Shown piece by piece: positions 37,701-47,939 of a stretch of DNA of 64,000 nt. Position 1 is the stretch's first letter; each line of letters begins with the position of its first letter. Source of the stretch: Omphalotus guepiniiformis (taxonomy: Eukaryota; Basidiomycota; Agaricomycetes; Agaricales; Omphalotaceae); contig JAQOOI010000022.1 in the NCBI GenBank assembly GCA_028554645.1, forward strand, positions 1,612,001-1,676,000, read 5' to 3'. The translations under genes and the position numbers were made by a program. The notes beneath the pieces are model-generated. The model was given only the letters and a program-made list of their open reading frames with translations. It did not search any database and was not told the DNA's origin.

Positions 37701-38899
37701 TTTTCGCGAGCGGGTGGAGGGAGTGGGGGAAGCAGGCCTCGAGCGCGAAGGCGGTATTGATATCGGTGGTGTAGTAGAACCTTCATGAGAATGTTGGCTC
37801 ATGGAGGTAGAATTCATGGTGTCTTGTGTGCCAGTCCTTGATAGAGAATCTGGATGAAAAGCTCCTATGGATCCGTTCATCATCCAACTGGAGTCGTTAC
37901 CTGGGCGTAGACTACTATTGACGGTGATGCTGGAATCTGTTATGGACGAACGAACTCCGAAAGAACCGTTCATCGTCCTACTAGACTCCGCGTCAGAAGG
38001 TCGGCGTGAGGGTCTTCTTACACCCTTAGACGGTGACGATGGGCGAACGCGAGGGGGTGCAGGCGAACGACCAGACGATGTAGCATAGCTACGGGTAGAT
38101 GTTGCAGGTGAAGCTGGTCTCGAGTGAAACCCATTTTTCGACGTGGGTGCGGGTGAGGAAATGCGGGGTTGTTCAAGCCGCCGATCGCTTTGCGATGGAG
38201 TCTGAGGCCTTGATTTGGTTGTTTTCATGGGAGAGTACGATAATGATACTCCGTTGGGGGAAGGCGCCCTTCCTTGATTGTTATACTCGTTTTGTGTCCG
38301 TTGACGTACCTCTATAAAACGAACAGTTAGTATCGAAAGTGCTACGCGCACTAGAACCATACGATTGACACTGTCTCCGCCAGAGAGTCCTTCAAGCTTC
38401 AAGGGAACGGAGCCTCCTGTGACAGTATTAAATAGTTGCACGAGCGCCTTTACAAAAGCTTCTTGATCTTCTTCAACCTCTGTTTGCCACCGATACGTTC
38501 TTGAAAGAGTGACATTGAAAGCAAGAGGCTAGAAGGACGGCGTTAAGTGCATAGAGCAGAACAATGAATGAAGGGAACAACATACGCCAACGACTTGCAC
38601 TGCACGAAGTTCAGACAGCCTCCATGTCTTCCCAACAGAAAATGTGCCATTTGTATTCAACTTGGATTTATGGATGTATCCACTCCCATTATTTGCCTCT
38701 TTAAGATCATAAGTAAATCGTACAAGCGCCGCAATGAGAACATACGAGAAAGGAGTATGTATCTTGGTTTTCTTCCTCCGCCCTCGGGGCCTGCATCCTC
38801 CCAAATCTTGACGTGAGATACATATGTTTCTTCGAGAGAGCCCGATGCATGTCGCCGGGAAAAGACAGAGTCAATGATTCTCTGTCGCTGTTCGGCCAT
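34737..38899 (-). CDS. SEC3: Exocyst complex subunit Sec3 (EXOC1)
   Basis: Starts MAEQRQRIIDSVFSRR at 38899. The N-terminal domain reads GGGRKPRYILLS, then IHKSKLNTNGTFSVGKTW, LSELRAVQVVG and FNVTLSRTYRWQTE, matching the PH-like Sec3 N-domain that binds PI(4,5)P2 and Rho/Cdc42 GTPases. A disordered Ser/Pro/Arg-rich linker follows (about 37700-38300). The helical core begins MLEGYEWASDDIIGR and continues through QVDSEVLLILTQESLEQEA, ARAKLLLGDN and FLPAELKSWLDAALDKDN. The C-terminus ends FRRHRIGA, stop at 34737. Sec3 marks the plasma-membrane site where the exocyst tethers vesicles in polarised growth. Length (about 1,250 codons) fits fungal Sec3. Together with Sec8 this puts two of eight exocyst subunits in one 27-kb stretch. 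Confidence 0.88.
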
Positions 38900-39411
38900 G
38901 GCAGAGAAAGAGAGAAGCAGAAAAATATGACTAGCGACCTAGCGCTGCTAATGGCTTCCAATCACGTACTACAAGCATTCACCCTCTGTTGGATATGATC
39001 GGGAGATGGCCGTGCTCCCGTAACTTTGTTTGGCCTAATTTGCTTGAGAGGCTATTGCCATCATTCGCTTACATCAGCATGATTCTTCTTTGCAATTGCC
39101 GTTGTTCCCTTTTTGTCATGTTACCTGCATGTTACCTCAAAGAATCAATGTGCCTTCTTCCATCTCTGTAACAAAAGATAATGATTCACAAGAACTCTAC
39201 AAACAATACCGGCGATAGCCGGTATGCGCGACAAAGACAATAATTACTGCCCGGCTACCCCTCATAAACTCTCAACTTTCCTGCATCTCGTATCTCTCCT
39301 TTTCACCTCACTGTCTCTTACGTCCAAGCGCTAGTCGCTGTCTCATATACCATTGACGATCTCTTTCATTCTCTGCTACTCTATCGCTTGCTATTAATCG
39401 TACCTTCACTA
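38900..39411. promoter_or_regulatory. Divergent promoter region, SEC3 / homeodomain gene
   Basis: A 512-base region without a supported gene. It contains a perfect 8-base-arm inverted repeat at 39206-39225 and a pyrimidine-rich stretch at about 39285-39395 ahead of the plus-strand start. Confidence 0.5.
39206..39225. repeat. Inverted repeat ATACCGGC-GATA-GCCGGTAT
   Basis: Perfect 8-base arms around a 4-base GATA loop, 187 bases before the homeodomain gene start. CCGG-rich symmetric sites of this kind are compatible with binding by Zn2Cys6 dimers; function is not shown. Confidence 0.6.
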
Positions 39412-40243
39412 ATGTCGACGCTCTCTTCAATTACTCCCTTGTCTGGCCCCAGCGGCGCAAATCCACTGTACCTTCTCGCTTGTGTAGCTGCACAAGTCGA
39501 GCATTCCACCACAACTGATACGAATTCCACTTCACGAGCTTCTCGGAAACCTCAGGTTGTGCGCCCCCTTCGATCTTCCATGCGCTTGAGTGAGCGCAAA
39601 TACGTCCCCTGTTCACAATCTTCTGACTCCGAAGATGGTGAATCATTTACGCGTTCCTCTATATCGCCTACACCTACCTTGGTGGAACTGGAAAATCAAA
39701 GCATCGCAAGCAGCAATGGCTCTCCTATTTCGTATAAAACGCGGAAGGCTTGTCATAGGCCACCAAAAGCCACTGATGCACAAAAATCTGCTAGAGCTGC
39801 CAGGGAGCCTCGCAGGAAGGAGGTGCTAGCTCGTGCTCTCCGAATAAAAACCGTGGAGAATTCTCCTGTGAATGATCAGCAACTGCGAGTCCTTCGGATG
39901 GTATTTGATGAAATCACCAAGTATCCAAAGGACCACTGGATTGCCATCATTGCAGTGGTCATTCATAGGTATGGCAATGTGTACCCGTCAATTCATCTCT
40001 GTTGTCTCGGCTGATGAACATTCTCTCAACAGATCATTTGCACAGGTGAAGCACTGGTTCTCTAACGAACGGCAGAAAAATAAATCAGGAGAGTCGCTTG
40101 ACTGGGTCAACGATGTTGGGGAGAAGATTCGCGTTAGGCCCATGGCCATTGAACTCTGCGAAGACTGGACCGATGATTTTTTTGAGGATGTGGTGATGGT
40201 GTTTAATTTCAAATCACGAAGGTTGTTGCAGTGGGTCGACTAA
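39412..40243 (+). CDS. Homeodomain-like DNA-binding protein
   Basis: Begins MSTLSSITPLSGPSGANP. The first two thirds are hydrophilic with Ser/Thr and basic residues. One intron (GTATGG...CAACAG) joins AVVIHR to SFAQVKHWFSNERQKNK. The block QLRVLRMVFDEITKYPKDHW followed by WFSNERQ matches a homeodomain: a first helix with spaced hydrophobics, and a recognition helix with W-F-x-N-x-R. It ends FNFKSRRLLQWVD. The protein is short (about 260 codons) with the domain near the C-terminus. Homeodomain proteins act as nuclear transcription factors; basidiomycete mating-type HD proteins carry the same fold but no partner HD gene is nearby, so I do not call this a mating locus. Confidence 0.68.
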
Positions 40244-40411
40244 ATGCTTTACTACTGTCACTTCTCGCCTTACGACCTATCTTATCCCGTATTTAGTCGT
40301 ACCATAGCATTAATGTATCATTATCATGATTAGCTTAGTCGCTTGGCTGTAATTTACATTGTATATTTTGCATGATTTTTGGCGTCAGTGTACATGGCTG
40401 TACCGCAAGAG

Positions 40412-41897
40412 TCAAGCGGGAGGACTCTCCATGGCAAGAGGTGCGTAATCCTTTGGCTGACGATAGTGTCTAATCCAATCAAAGAAGGAACTCTTCCTGC
40501 TTGCTTGCTCGACCTCGCCATTACGCGATACTCTATATGTTCTGCCTCTCCACGCAACTTCATTACCGAAAACTGCGAATAAGAAGATTGGCAGCGCTAA
40601 AATTTCTCTGGCCACCCATCCAGCCAAAAACTCCCAGCGTATCGCTTGGGGAAGAGGATGTCCAGCCAGAGAGGTGTACACATTTAAATCCACTGCCAAC
40701 AGCAGCGTGAAATGTATCAACACGCAGAACCAAGGAGGAACGCCTAGTAGATATTTTAGACTTGCACCACCTATAGCAGATAACACAAAAGACTCTGTGA
40801 ATGGCTCCAGCATTGTCGCAGCAAACACCATGTGTTTTCGGACACGAATCCAGCGTACTCGCCTCCAGACATAATCAGAGAATGACATATTTCCGACAAC
40901 ATTTCGAGCTACGTCGCAGGACAGATCATGTCGAAGACCAAGCTCATGCCAAAGCGCACTGGCAATCATGTTGTCCTCCGCAAGAAACCGACCGAAGGCT
41001 GGTAATCCACAAACGCCTGCTTGTTTTGCGTTCGGCTCGTTTGATTTGATGGGTTTCAATGACCCATTGACACGTTCAAGGTCTGAGCGTCGATACACAT
41101 TTGACTTGCCCACCACGCAAGACTCTATCGCGACTGCGTTAATAGCCAAATACATTTTCGCGTGATTGGTGTTCAGAAATGCTTCATCTATCCTTGAACC
41201 GACTCTGGACTCGGTAGAAAATGCGAAGGGTACGTGATGGACCAGAGCAATACGCTTTTCCGACCGTGCATGGCCTTGTAGGGCATCAACTGCTCGCGCC
41301 AGGGTTCCGGGATGTGCCGTAACGTTAGAGTCGAGGACCCAAAGGATATCGTTTACAGCGGCGCGGTAAGAACGCACAAGGTTATTCACTTTCGGATTCA
41401 CGCCAACTATTTCTTCGCCTGTATACAATAAGATAGTCATTCCAAGTCCTAGAAGGAAGATGCAATACTTACCAATTATAATTTTTGCATTTACATTCGG
41501 GTACTTCGCCATCAAATCTCTCACAACAGGCAAGGCTTGGTCGTCCTCGTCTGCTACAGAAAGAAGTATTTCGTAGTTGGGGTACTCCTGAGTAAAAGTG
41601 GACTCCAAATTTTCATAAAGATTCGTATCCAAGCCCTTTAAAGGACGGAGGATGGAAACGCCCGGTACAGCAGAAGGTGCAGCGGTAGCTAACGGGGAGC
41701 GAGGTCTCAGCCTATATCTCTTGCGACTGTGAGAATAAGAAGTTATATACTGGATAAGTCTAGTAGCCATTATACTGCAACACGTACGCTGACCAGCAAC
41801 CCAAGAAACCAAGCGACCAAAGCACAGTATACCATATTAAGCCCACGAGAGACAGGACGAAGAATACAAGATGACGGTTGTCAGTGTCATCGAACAT
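40412..41897 (-). CDS. Ceramide glucosyltransferase (GT21)
   Basis: The ATG at 41897 opens MFDDTDNRHLVFFVLSLVGL, an N-terminal membrane anchor; an intron (GTACGT...CACAG) joins CWSA to RKRYRLRPRS. The catalytic domain has VSILRPLKGLDTNLYENL, LLSVADEDD (first Asp motif), WVLDSNVTAHPG (second), LAEDNMIASALW (third) and WRRVRWIRVRK, the (Q/R)XXRW motif of processive GT21 enzymes. Two or three C-terminal membrane segments follow (FVLSAIGGASLKYLLG, FCVLIHFTLLLAV, ILALPIFLFAVFG). It transfers glucose from UDP-glucose to ceramide, making glucosylceramide of fungal membranes, in the ER/Golgi. Family length about 480-500 residues fits. Confidence 0.92.
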
Positions 41898-42166
41898 TAT
41901 GCATAAGGCTTGCGCTACAAGAAGAAAGAAGGTCTGGTAGTGTGCGTTGAATGACCCGAAGGTCAACGTAGTCTTGGTCAGTATCGATGTGTCGTCGGTG
42001 TGTCTCCGAGTCTGTCCGGGAGCACCGGACCGCACCAGCCACCTTACTAGGCCTCCTTGACATATGAAATGTTCATTGGACAAATATCAGTGATCACTAT
42101 ATAAACGTGTAAAACATTCTAAACATTCTAAATCTGTCAAGTCTATTCTGCCAAACGCAAGTAGGT

Positions 42167-43755
42167 TCATTCAAGCTCGTCTAGTCCAAAAACCCGCACC
42201 GTGTTCTTCCAAGCCACTTCCGTTACTTCCTCCATCGGTATTTCCTGTATCTTATGAATAACCCAAGCCACACCTCCAATAGCACATGGCTCATTACGAC
42301 CTTTTACTGGTTTTCCGTACACAAACCTTTCAGCTTTCATGGAAGTGGGGAAATACAATTCTCGCAAAGATACAGGAAGAGAGTCGAGATGCGACTTGGA
42401 TGCGTGCGTTGAGGTCATCGTACACCAAGGAGCATCTGTAACAATAGTAAGCACTGAAAGTAGCATACCCAGCATGTAAGAATTTATTCAGACCTGTTTC
42501 AAGCATGAGATACTCGGGGCGAATAGTCTTTGCAGCAAGCAAATTGTCTTCAGTCTTCAGCGAACAACCATTGACGCTACAAAGTGTTAGATATTAATTC
42601 TGAAAAGAAAAACAAAAGAAAGTACCTTATATGAAAGCCCATGTCCATCTAGAGTTCATGATATTGATGAGATATGTTTGCATACCGATACACGTTCGAA
42701 TCCTTACCAGTTCGGTCACTTCCTGAACTGTACCTGTGAAACTGTGCACCACTCCACCTCTTCCTCCTACGGCCTTCCCTCCATCAATGCTAAAGCCCTC
42801 TTCACGAAGTATCTTTACAAAATCAGAGTGAGCGGCGCGAGAATGAAGGAACAATGGCAAGTGATGTTTCTTGGCAAGAGCCAGTTGTACGCCTTAAAAG
42901 AAGAAGTGAGCACCAAAAACGGACACACCAAAACGAGAAGCAACAAAGCGCACGGAAATATTTCTTCTGAACATCAGGTGTTGCAAACTGCGCCCGATCA
43001 TAGTCTGCCAATTGCTTCAGTGCGGGAACACAGGGAAGAGGGTTGTTGTACCAACCCAATCCACATTCTCCTACAGCGACGGCACGGCCCTTCCCTTTGA
43101 CATTGGTCTCCAACAACTTATCCAGCGCAGCAAGATATGCTTCAGGGCCATCTGAAAACTTGTCAAACTCCCGAGTACGTGTAGGATGACAACCAACTGT
43201 CGCGTAAAGGCCTAAAAGGAAAATTGAGCATAATATACTAAGCTAAGGCATAAGTAGCACCTACCGTACTCATTGGCCATCTTCAACGCCTGCATGGACT
43301 CTTTAAGACTGCCGCCAGTTATAATCATGCTTTTTACACCCGCTGCTCGGGACCTCTCCAGCATAGCCGCCATGTCATCTATATGAAATGAGCAGGTAAA
43401 GGTATGCATTGCATTTCGATCGAGGACTAATTGAACTGACCATCGTGTTTCCTCTTCCCATGATGTATCCCTCGAAAAACTGGGTCTGTCAAATTCACTG
43501 TCGAAAGAGTGTAAGTCTACAGTGGTAAGAATGAAGCAGTAGCAAACCTCCGATATCTAAATGCCCAGGGGAAGATCAGCCATCTCGAATGACTGGAATC
43601 TGAGGGCATTCAAACAGACCAATATAACGGTTATTTGAAAGGACTTCACTGGGCTTCGCGGTGATTACAGTGACAGGCATAGTATATTTTGTTACGAAGC
43701 TGCGATTGAAGAGACTATGAAGATGGAAGACTGAAGCAAGATGTCGCGAGTTCAT
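42167..43755 (-). CDS. TatD-family DNase (TATDN1-like)
   Basis: The ATG at 43755 begins [20 protein letters not shown], a basic, hydroxylated segment that could be a mitochondrial presequence; the next Met ([12 protein letters not shown], 43680) is an alternative cytosolic start. Splicing then yields SNNRYI + [21 protein letters not shown], the TATDN1 N-terminus. Later motifs are [30 protein letters not shown] and LMLETDAPW, which carry the metal-binding Glu, His and Asp of this Mg-dependent 3'-5' exonuclease family. The C-terminus ends VFGLDELE. Known roles include DNA degradation in apoptosis and repair. Confidence 0.88.
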
Positions 43756-44029
43756 TGTCACGAAAAGTTCATGATTGAGACTATGCTGGTAAATCGCCCA
43801 GTCGATGTACACGATGTGCTTGACTCGGCCATAGCGACTTCAACTTGGACTAGAATATGTAATGTGACCTTCCAGAATACTTGAACTTCCATTCTTGAAC
43901 TTCCATTGAAAACAACTGTGTTTTCTGTCGGTTTCCGGTCTTTCAATTAGCCTGGGGTCTTAGACATTTGAGCAACATATAGCTTATAGTTTACAGCATT
44001 CTTTCCTGCCACTACGACCCAATTCACCA

Positions 44030-45805
44030 ATGAACCGTGTCAAACAGATAGCTTCTCATCTCACAGGAACTGCGACTGGTGCAGCAGCTCTAGAACGACA
44101 GAGCCCTGACGATGTTGTCATAACTATGGCCATTCGTTCTCCTCTCTGCAAGGCCAGGAAGGGTGCATTCAAGGACGCAAAGTGAGTTCTTGACCATTCA
44201 TTCACTCGAACCTTATTTTCGACGCTGGCCGAATATAGGACAGATGAACTACTGCTAGAAATATTCAAGGTGTACACATAAACAAGCGACTTGCCGTTCT
44301 CGAGCTAATTCAGCTCTAGCACTCAATCTCCCAATCCAATGTAAGCCCTGGACTCGTCGGTGATATATGTGTGGGCAACGTCCTGGCACCGGATGTAATG
44401 TACAAGGCTCGAGCAGCTGCTCTGGCTGCAGGCTTTCCCAATACCGTGCCCGTCCAGGCCATCAATCGATTCTGTTCGTCCGGTCTCATGGCTTTAACCA
44501 CTGTCAGCAATCAGATCAGAAGTGGCCAGATTGAGGTTGGACTGGCAGTTGGTGTGGAAAGCATGTCTGAGAAGTACTAGTCACTTTTCAAATGCTCGTA
44601 TCCGTGATTTAACATCCTATCAGTCCTGACAAGGGCGGCCCAGAGCTCAGTGAACTGATTTCTTGGAACGAGGAAGCACGGGACTGTCCCAAACCTATGG
44701 GGTGGACGAGTGAAAATGTTGCACAAGAATTCGGCGTGTCGAGGGAAGAGCAAGATGAGTTTGCGGCATTGTCTTTCCAACGCGCCGAAGCCGCGCAAAA
44801 AGCTGGCTACTTCGCGAAGGAGATTGTACCGTTTACTGTTTTCCAGAAAGATCCTACCACTGGGGAGCGTTCTCGAGTGGTGGTGTCCCAGGACGACGGA
44901 ATTAGGTATGGAACGACGAAGGAGTCTCTGGGGAAGGTCAGACCTGCTTTTCCGCAATGGGGGAATTCGGCGACCACCGGAGGCAACGCAAGTCAAGCAA
45001 GTTTTTCGTTTCGCTGGATACTTGGATTCCAACGTTCTCTCCCTTGCAGTCAAATCACTGACGGTGCAGCTGCGGTAATGCTCATGACACGACGGAAGGC
45101 CGAAGAATTGGGTTTGCGAGTTCTGGCAAAGCATGTCACCACAGCGTTAGCTGGTTAGTACGCCTTGAATTGCACGGAATACATCATTCTTATAAGCAGG
45201 TGTTCCGCCGAGAATAATGGGCGTAGGTGAGTGTCATAGGTTTTATTCAGGTTCACAAACTCAGTCCATCACAGGCCCTGTCTATGCAATTCCAGCTGCG
45301 CTGAAAAGTTGTGGTCTTAACAAGGATGATGTCGACTTGTATGAGGTCGGGAAAGTTTACTGCGCTTTGAGATGCCGCAGGAAGAATTGATTGCGTCGAC
45401 AGATAAACGAGGCGTTTGCGTCGCAATACGCGTACTCTGTCAAAGTCCTTGGATTAGACATGTAAGCGTGTTGTTGCAATTCTCTTTGTCAGATGTCTAC
45501 AACTTCATGACAGCGAGAAGGTTAATGTGAATGGGGGTGCTATTGCCATAGGCCATCCTCTAGATGAGTACTTTTGAGCGATTGGCTTCTATGCTCGGCT
45601 GACGAATATCTTTATGACCTTACGTTGCACAGGCGCGCGACAATTAGCCACCGGTCTTAATGAATTGCACCGAAGGCAGGGGAAGGTAAGTCACATCTCG
45701 AATGACACTATGTATTTTGGGCTTCTAAGCACGAGACAGATCCTGGTGACGGCTATGTGCGTCGGCACAGGAATGGGTGCTGCTGGAGTTTTTGTACGAG
45801 ATTAA
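44030..45805 (+). CDS. Peroxisomal 3-ketoacyl-CoA thiolase
   Basis: Begins MNRVKQIASHLTG; RVKQIASHL fits the PTS2 import signal (R-V-x5-H-L) read by Pex7. The thiolase fold follows: DDVVITMAIRSPLCKARKGAF, VGNVLAP, INRFCSSGLMAL with the acyl-carrying Cys (near 44475), MGWTSENVAQEFGVSREEQDEFA, ATTGGNASQ + ITDGAAAVMLM, YEINEAFASQYA across an intron, GGAIAIGHPLGATGARQ with the catalytic His, and VTAMCVGTGMG with the second Cys. It completes each beta-oxidation round by cleaving 3-ketoacyl-CoA. The C-terminus is VFVRD, not a PTS1. About nine short introns, some flanked by very small exons near 45340-45560. Confidence 0.92.
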
Positions 45806-46360
45806 CCATTGTTGGTGCGTAGATGTGGTATTCGTGGGATGGAACGAACTTGAAGTTGTTTATCAATAGTGCCTCTTTAGTAAATAATGCATGCATGGAG
45901 AGTATTGTAACTGAGCCTGTTCCGTACTTACATATCGACACCTTGAACTGTTGAAGTTTGAATCCAATGAATGAACAAACAATAAAAATGGTGCTGTTTG
46001 GTTATTTGAAAATTGTGGTTACCTTGGCAGCCAAGCGTGATAAACACTCATTCCTTCCCAGTTCCAGTCCCTTACGACCTTCATTTTCCAAACGATATAG
46101 AAGACTCTCAGCTACTTATTTCATAGAACTGCTAAACAGTTTTCGCCGGCCAGTCCTTCCGTGAGTTCAGCCTGCGCAGTTACATTTCCGTTGTGTTCTG
46201 ATTGTCGTCTTTTGCTCTGCTACCTCTTGCCAACCGCCCACTCACCGCTTTCCCTTTTACTTTTTTGGGCTGGATCCTTCTTCAACTGTTCCTGTGCTGG
46301 CTCTCTCATTTTCCTGTCATATCTTAGTTCGTGCACAGGCCATATCGACAAACCCCAACC
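45806..46360. promoter_or_regulatory. Intergenic, promoter of the Ser-rich membrane protein
   Basis: A 555-base region without a supported gene. The first part is the thiolase 3' flank; positions about 46150-46325 form a long pyrimidine-rich tract directly upstream of the next start, common in well-expressed fungal promoters. Confidence 0.5.
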
Positions 46361-47556
46361 ATGCTTTCCTCAAATCCAAAAAAACTAACCCTCACGCTCG
46401 TTCTTTACCTCGTCTTCGTCTTCGCCCTCTTTTCTGTCACAGAAGCTAAAGGCTATGCTACAGTTCATCGTCGGGATCACGGTGGCTTAACACGTTTTGT
46501 GAAGAAGCGTTCTCCTTTCCCCGCAGATGCTTTGGTACCTCTTCAAGGTCTTGGCAGTGACCCTACTGGTGTCAGTGCTTCGACTGACGCTACGTCGAGC
46601 TCCGCCTCTGCTGCTACCAGTGCCGCAACTGCTACGTCTTCTTCATCGTCGACTTCTGCTTCTAGTTCGGCCGCTTCTACCTCTTCTTCGTCGTCCTCCG
46701 CTAGTTCATCCGCCTCAGTACGTTTTGTTGCCCGTTGTCATTGTTTGAGTAACCCCTAAAACCATTTCTTCAGTCGTCGAGTGCAACTTCTAGCAGCGCT
46801 AGCAGTAGCAGTAGCAGCTCGAGCTCGTCGAGCTCTTCTTCCTCCTCTTTGTCGTCAAGCAGCACTAGCTCCAGCTCTTCCTCTTCTAGTTCGACCGATC
46901 CCACTACCAGTGCCGCCCCAGCTCAGCAGACCTCCGATTCTTTTACTGCTATCCAAGCTTCTGATGACAGCAATGCAACGGCGTCAAAGAGCAAAGTCAC
47001 CTTGACCGTCAGTGATACTGCTTCAGCGGCTTCTTCGACTTCTTCGTCTGCACCTACCGGAGCAGTAAGTCAAAAGACCGCCAGCTTGACCGCGCTCATT
47101 GTCATTGCCTCATGTATCGGTGGCATTTCCATTCTTTGGACTATTTTCCGCAAGTGGAAACTTGCTCGTTCATCCAAATTCGATCAGCGTATGCAACCTA
47201 TCGATTGGCAACCTACTACCGTAGAGGACTCGGGCTTACCCACTCGTCGCCGAATGTCAGACACTTCTTCGTTCCACTCTGGCATAGGCAACGGTAACGC
47301 CCCCACCGACATGGCGCATGGCAATTCCGACCACGGCCATGGCTCCAACAACCTAGCACCTTTGCCCGATCACGATTTCACTGCTGGTCCTGCTCATCTG
47401 GCTCCCGTTGGTGGCTACGCTGATTTGGCCCGGGGCCCTAGTCCCCAGCCTCAGATGCAAGAGTCTCTCATGCGCGGTCCTAGTATGACTAGGCCCAACT
47501 ACGACGTTGGTGTTCCCCTTCATCACCAGACAGGATATGGTTCCGGAGGATACTAA
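46361..47556 (+). CDS. Ser-rich single-span membrane protein, wall-sensor-like
   Basis: A signal peptide (KLTLTLVLYLVFVFALFSV, residues about 9-27) is followed by an extracellular part that is almost entirely Ser with Ala and Thr (about residues 65-215), interrupted by one intron (GTACGT...TTCAG, about 46720-46773). Then comes one transmembrane helix, ALIVIASCIGGISILWTIF, a basic stop-transfer sequence (RKWKLARSSK) and a cytoplasmic tail of about 135 residues rich in Gly, His, Pro and Ser. This layout is that of yeast Mid2/Wsc cell-wall stress sensors, in which a heavily O-mannosylated rod acts as a mechanosensor. No WSC cysteine domain is present, so Mid2-like is the closer analogy. Homology cannot be judged from low-complexity sequence. 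Confidence 0.75.
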
Positions 47557-47939
47557 ATCCAGATTGCGAGCGTGTTTGGCAGATGACTCCTGATCGTGTA
47601 ATTACAGTCCTTACCGCTATCGCTGCATATAACAATGTAGTTGGCCGGTACCAGGATTGACACTCCTTTCTCTCTGACTTTCGTTTCTCGATCGGCTAGT
47701 GTTTCTTCGCCGCTGGTCTAGGCTCTACATTTGCTTTTCTTTTACTTGCATTTCCCCTCGTCGATACAGTGCAACGGACGACCACTAGTGCCTTATCTCA
47801 ACTGTATAAACATACCCCACGTTTCCTTTAGTACAGTATTGGCGACATTTCATGATCGAAATGGGGAATGAAAGGCAACTTTGTTTTACATGAGTGACCA
47901 ATTGAGACTGGGCACGAGAATATGAATATCATGTAGGGT
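47557..47939. other. Convergent intergenic region
   Basis: The 3' flanks of the Ser-rich gene (plus) and Ima1 (minus). No gene, tRNA or repeat seen. Confidence 0.5.

Noticed and set aside
39412..40243. Homeodomain gene as part of a mating-type (HD) locus
   Set aside because: There is no second divergently transcribed HD gene and the flanking genes are not those usually found at that locus.
46527..47005. Leu/Pro-rich open frames overlapping the Ser-rich gene
   Set aside because: They are off-frame readings of the serine codon repeats; the Ser frame has a signal peptide, membrane span and stop in a sensible place.
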